A DNA stretch of 64,000 bases from Candidatus Poribacteria bacterium (lineage in GTDB: Bacteria; Poribacteria; WGA-4E; JAJDTR01), in the NCBI GenBank assembly GCA_022827055.1, contig JAJDTR010000127.1, forward strand, positions 1 through 64,000, written 5' to 3'. Both the position numbers and the translations under genes were made by a program. This document shows positions 59,901 through 64,000 of the stretch, piece after piece. Under the pieces are notes generated by a model. It searched no databases. It saw only the letters and a list, made by a program, of their open reading frames with translations, and had not been told where the DNA came from. Numbering within the stretch: position 1 is the first letter of the stretch; the number at the start of each line of letters is the position of its first letter.

Positions 59901-60319
59901 TTCTCCCTGTTCATGCGTATCCTAAATTTGTCCTTTGGACGGTGGGTTGTTTTCAGTCTGTGATATAGGGATGCCAGATAATTAAAGCGTAGATTCCACT
60001 AACCCGCCCACCTATTTTGCAAGAATCGCAGTATAGCATACCTGTAGGTCGCTGTCAACCGGTATGTCATCAGTGCGAATATACTTTGCGTCGGGTATTA
60101 TTGCGCTTTCTTTTCCAGAAATAATTGTTTCTAATAGGACTTACGTAGCACCAGCAGGTCGGGAATCGGAGTTCCCTCGTACAAGCGTCGCGACCTGGAG
60201 ATCGCTCCTACATAATAAGCAATCCCCAGCAGCGTGGAGTATAACTCAACAAAGGCCAATCTCGCCATGACAGATAAGCACAGAGACTATCCTTGTAGGA
60301 TGGAATCAATCGACCAATA

Positions 60320-60345
60320 GGATCAAATGAGCGATAGAGATCTCT
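60320..60345. repeat. Inverted, internally shortened cassette copy
   Basis: ggatcaaatgagcgatagagatctc; reverse complement gagatctctatcgctcatttgatcc. Confidence 0.6.
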
Positions 60346-60402
60346 CCGCCGTGCCGTAACGTGCATGAAGGTTGCGGCATACGGAGTATTCCTACTACTT
60401 TT

Positions 60403-63400
60403 TCACTTCCTTATCAGCATCTTGCGCGTCGCCGCGAACTCTCCCGCCTTAAGCGTGTAGAAATAGAGACCGCTCGCCACAAATTCGCCATGGTCATTGC
60501 GGCCATCCCAATACAATGCGCGGATACGGCTCCGGTACATCCCCGCCGCTTGATGACCCACATCCAAACGCCTAACAACACCTCCGTTCATATCATAAAT
60601 TGTCAACTTGACCTCTGCGGGGGCGGCCAACTGATACGGTATCCAGGTTTCCGGATTGAACGGGTTCGGGTAGTTGGCTAGCAGGGCGGTCTCTTTGGGA
60701 ATAACCAGCGAGGTTAACAGGTTTTGGAGATTCGCAATCCCCTGGCGAAAGGCAACCGAACCGTCGTCTGCCAGATGTGCTTCTGAAATCCACGCTTCAA
60801 CTGTCGCCGCATCGGCGCGTCCTGTCGCAACTGCAGGTGCGGCGGCACCGCCAATGCCCTGCGCGACGAGCGTAAGATCGAAAATGTTAATCACCCCGTC
60901 GCCATTAATGTCTTCCGGCGAATCGGCGGATACCCTTTTCCCCAACTGCTGTGCGACGCTAATGAGATCGAGAATATTGACAACTCCGTCGCGATTGATG
61001 TCCCCTGTGAGTAGCCGTTCCTCAACAGTAAAGTGGATTTCAAGAGGACCCGCAGGGATACCTTCCTTAGCGGCGGAGCCGAATAAGAAGTTTTCCAGTG
61101 CCAATTTCGTTCCACCTTCGGACTTTGCCTTGAACCTCACGCGAAGCACGGGGCCGCTGCCGTTAACGCCGCCCTCGCTAATCCGTCCCGCAATCAGCCC
61201 GGTGATTTTTCCCGCCGCATTGTCGATGCGCCCGCTTTGGAAGAACGCCGCTCCGCCGTCCGACTTGAGGAAATCGCCTTCGCTGACGGCAACGGCTTCA
61301 AGGATGGCGGGATCGAAAGCAATGTCAAATTGCCACCCTGCCAAGTCATTAGCATGTTCTACACGGACATCGACACCGAATAGATCTTCGACATGAATTG
61401 GCGTTTGGGAGAAAGCATAACCCATACCGGGGCCTAAAGTATAATTGGTGTCGGGGGTAAATCCGAAAAAGCCGTTGGAAGGATCCTTAATACCAGCATG
61501 AGTGCCAATCGCCACCAGCAAAACATTTCTCCCCTCGTTAAGCGTAGCGTCGAAAAACTCCGTATTATACTCAATCCCCACACTCCTCGGTGTCCAGGGC
61601 TGTTCCAAACGTTCCCGAATCAACTCGCCGTTTAGCCATATTTTGTATTCATTTCCGCTACTAGCATACATGGTTGTGTCTTGTCGCTCGGGGGAATTAA
61701 GGGATACAGTACCAAAAATCACCCCATTAGGAAAACGGCTTCCTCGCATGTCGTCAAGGTTACGCTGTCCCGACACCGGGAGTTTATCAAAGGTCCACAT
61801 ATCAGTGCCGACTGGCTTCCCTTCTAGCGCCCCATGAGTAGCAATTCGATCTACCGTTACTTTGCCTCCACTTGCCTTGGATAATAGATCCGTTCCGTCA
61901 TTTAGTTTTTCATTCGGCAAAAACACCCATAACCACGGCCCCTCAATCTTTGGTGCTTTGGCAAAAAATCCCGGATTATCATGCCAAGAAAATCGCTCCA
62001 GTATTGGTAATCCCACCACAGGGGAAAAATCCGAGATGTTATTGAACTGTAATTGCAACTCGTTTAGGTTCGTCAATCCAGCCAAAGCGGATACATCTGA
62101 AATTTCATTATATTCAAGCCTCAATTCGTCTAGTTTTACCAATCCTGCCAAAGGGGACACATCAGATATTTTATTCGCCGCAAGGGTTAAAACGACTAGG
62201 TTTGTCAACCTCTTGAGTGGCTCAATATCTACTATCCTATAGCTGTAGCCAATATCTACGACTCTTAATTTGGTTAGATGTCTGATAGGTTCAAGGTTAG
62301 ATACATGGTTGTCGTGGAGCTTGAGAACTTCCAAGTTTGATAACCTTACAAGGGGCGACAAATCTGAAACTTCGTGATGCCTGAACTCAATGTTTACCAA
62401 TTCTGTCATATCGGCAACAGCCGAAATATCCCGTATTCCATCACCATAAAAACGCAACTTCTTCAAATTCGTCAGACCGGCTATCGGTGAAATGTCTTCA
62501 ATGTTGCTTCTAAACTCTAGGTGTTCGAGTTGTGTTAAGTTTGCCAAAGGAGACAAATCTCGCACGCTCGTATCCCAGACCTGCAAAAAAACTAGCTTAG
62601 TACAGTTGGCAAGCGGAGACAGGTCGGATATCCGGTTGCCTGAAATCCATAGTTCTTTTAGATTTACCGCAAATTCGAGTCCCGCTAAGTTGGAAACCCC
62701 CTTGTTGCCGGCTTTAAGAGTTGTTAATGTTGACATCGCCGAAGGCGTAATCTGTTCGGTTTCGAGCGCATCTTCAATAACGGCTCGAAGACGTGAATCC
62801 GGGATGTGAATAATTCCACCCTGTATCACAGCCGGTGGCAACGCAACGCCCTCTGGAGCTCTTAATGTTCGCAGATTGATTAATCTTGTGAGCGGCGACA
62901 GGTCGGATACGTTCGAATCTGAAATATCCAAATACCGCAAATTGATTAACTCTGCGATCAGCGACAGGTCGGAAAATTCGCCGCCAATCTCTAGGAAATC
63001 GAGGTTTGTTAAGCCTCTCAGATGTGATATATCGGATACCTGACTGTTATCAAGTTCCAAGTGAGTGAGGTTCGTTGCAAACTGGATACCCGTCAAATCG
63101 TGGACTCGTCTATCCCGTGACCGGAGTTCTATCAAGGATTCCATTTCCTCCACGGTAATCGGGGCGTTGGGGCTTTTGCCAAGTTCTTCCTCAACTATAG
63201 CACGCAGAATCGCATCCGGGATATGAACATGCCCACCCGGTAAAACATCCGGCTGCGTCACAACCGGCGGCTCTCCAACTTGTTGTGGGTAATCCAACGC
63301 GGAAATTATATCTCGAAAGCTTGATGTCCAGGTGTCGCGTTTCACACTCCCGTTTTCACTATCTAACGCCAGCAATCCCACGTTCTGCAGTCCCGTGTTT

Positions 63401-64000
63401 TCACGAACCCTTTCGAGGAAGGTGTCGGTTTCCAAGCCAACCACGGCGGCGGCGTATGCCGCATCCACCGGTGCCTGAAACGCCTCATGGAAACGCGAAA
63501 CCGGTTCAACACCTTCAAACGTACCTCCCGTGGCTTCAAGCCCTTGTCTGTACCGATTCATGTCTTCCTTCAGACGTGCGTCCATATCTGGCGTTTCAAC
63601 ATAGAGCCGCAGCGCCTGCGCTTTGTTATAGGGCGGACTGGCGTTGCTCTCAATCACGGAACGCACTTGGTCTCCAAAGCTCTTCATGCCCTCCGTATGG
63701 CAACCGATACACGAGATTCCGTTGCGCACCGTCGGGTCACTCGCGGCAGGATTTGAAACGATGCTAATCGGCGCTTCATCCAGCCGTAATCCATTGCCGT
63801 CCACAAGATAGTAACCCTGCAACCCGTTTGGCAAATTGAAGATGACCTCCCCGCCATCATGCGTGAAGTTAAGCGGGTGGGTCAGGATGTTTTGTGTCCC
63901 GACACTACCTGCAAAGTCGTAGCTCTTCCAGTACGCCCCATATCGAGAGGTATGCCGTTCCACGACTCGGTTGTGGTTTGAGACACCCGAATTGTTGAAA
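60403..64000 (-). CDS. Large multidomain protein, 5' end beyond window: CxxCH motif, LRRs, cohesin-like domain, dockerin, FlgD-like tail
   Basis: ORF shown as 60403..63963 starts at a GTG, but the frame stays open to the window edge (FNNSGVSNHNRVVERHTS...). CIGCH at 63697-63711; LRRs such as LTNLNELQLQFNNISDFSPV; GDINRDGVVNILDL/DINGDGVINIFDL; LLANYPNPFNPETWIPY. Confidence 0.92.
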   Translation of the reverse strand, partial: FNNSGVSNHNRVVERHTSRYGAYWKSYDFAGSVGTQNILTHPLNFTHDGGEVIFNLPNGLQGYYLVDGNGLRLDEAPISIVSNPAASDPTVRNGISCIGCHTEGMKSFGDQVRSVIESNASPPYNKAQALRLYVETPDMDARLKEDMNRYRQGLEATGGTFEGVEPVSRFHEAFQAPVDAAYAAAVVGLETDTFLERVRENTGLQNVGLLALDSENGSVKRDTWTSSFRDIISALDYPQQVGEPPVVTQPDVLPGGHVHIPDAILRAIVEEELGKSPNAPITVEEMESLIELRSRDRRVHDLTGIQFATNLTHLELDNSQVSDISHLRGLTNLDFLEIGGEFSDLSLIAELINLRYLDISDSNVSDLSPLTRLINLRTLRAPEGVALPPAVIQGGIIHIPDSRLRAVIEDALETEQITPSAMSTLTTLKAGNKGVSNLAGLEFAVNLKELWISGNRISDLSPLANCTKLVFLQVWDTSVRDLSPLANLTQLEHLEFRSNIEDISPIAGLTNLKKLRFYGDGIRDISAVADMTELVNIEFRHHEVSDLSPLVRLSNLEVLKLHDNHVSNLEPIRHLTKLRVVDIGYSYRIVDIEPLKRLTNLVVLTLAANKISDVSPLAGLVKLDELRLEYNEISDVSALAGLTNLNELQLQFNNISDFSPVVGLPILERFSWHDNPGFFAKAPKIEGPWLWVFLPNEKLNDGTDLLSKASGGKVTVDRIATHGALEGKPVGTDMWTFDKLPVSGQRNLDDMRGSRFPNGVIFGTVSLNSPERQDTTMYASSGNEYKIWLNGELIRERLEQPWTPRSVGIEYNTEFFDATLNEGRNVLLVAIGTHAGIKDPSNGFFGFTPDTNYTLGPGMGYAFSQTPIHVEDLFGVDVRVEHANDLAGWQFDIAFDPAILEAVAVSEGDFLKSDGGAAFFQSGRIDNAAGKITGLIAGRISEGGVNGSGPVLRVRFKAKSEGGTKLALENFLFGSAAKEGIPAGPLEIHFTVEERLLTGDINRDGVVNILDLISVAQQLGKRVSADSPEDINGDGVINIFDLTLVAQGIGGAAAPAVATGRADAATVEAWISEAHLADDGSVAFRQGIANLQNLLTSLVIPKETALLANYPNPFNPETWIPYQLAAPAEVKLTIYDMNGGVVRRLDVGHQAAGMYRSRIRALYWDGRNDHGEFVASGLYFYTLKAGEFAATRKMLIRK

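Noticed and set aside
60674-61396. 240-aa + strand ORF
   Set aside because: Antisense to the cohesin/dockerin part of the large minus-strand gene; Ser/Pro/Ala-rich shadow composition.
1-64000. tRNA, rRNA, transposase, integrase, toxin-antitoxin, defence or phage genes
   Set aside because: None recognised by eye; a tRNAscan-SE, Infernal and DefenseFinder run would be needed to exclude small or divergent examples.

Overview
The window is gene-dense, with about 37 supported protein genes. Genes from about 6.5 to 49.8 kb all lie on the + strand. I saw no rRNA, tRNA, CRISPR array or transposase. The content looks like a Candidatus Poribacteria-type genome (inference; no phylogeny was run). It includes: (1) 12 phytanoyl-CoA dioxygenase (PhyH)-like genes plus one further 2OG-Fe(II) oxygenase, with a four-gene tandem array at 21.1-24.7 kb; (2) three GH36-type alpha-galactosidase-like genes, each next to a PhyH gene; (3) associated catabolic genes (ThuA, DJ-1/PfpI, MBL-fold, GH127-like, amidohydrolase, SMP-30, aldo/keto reductase, sulfatase, LLM oxidoreductase, two DUF6785-like membrane proteins); (4) large secreted proteins (three WD40 proteins, one cytochrome c motif/LRR protein, three LamG proteins) carrying cohesin-like, dockerin and FlgD-like/YPNPFNP C-terminal modules; (5) a minus-strand SDR, E1 and E2 operon. 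The most interesting unexplained signals are a mosaic intergenic repeat family in which a GGGATCTCTATCGCG... cassette sits at the same position inside a palindromic element, a shared C-terminal peptide (GK.TT.WG.LK) on all three LamG proteins, and catalytic-residue substitutions in the SDR (YxxxK to YxxxM) and the aldo/keto reductase (His to Phe).
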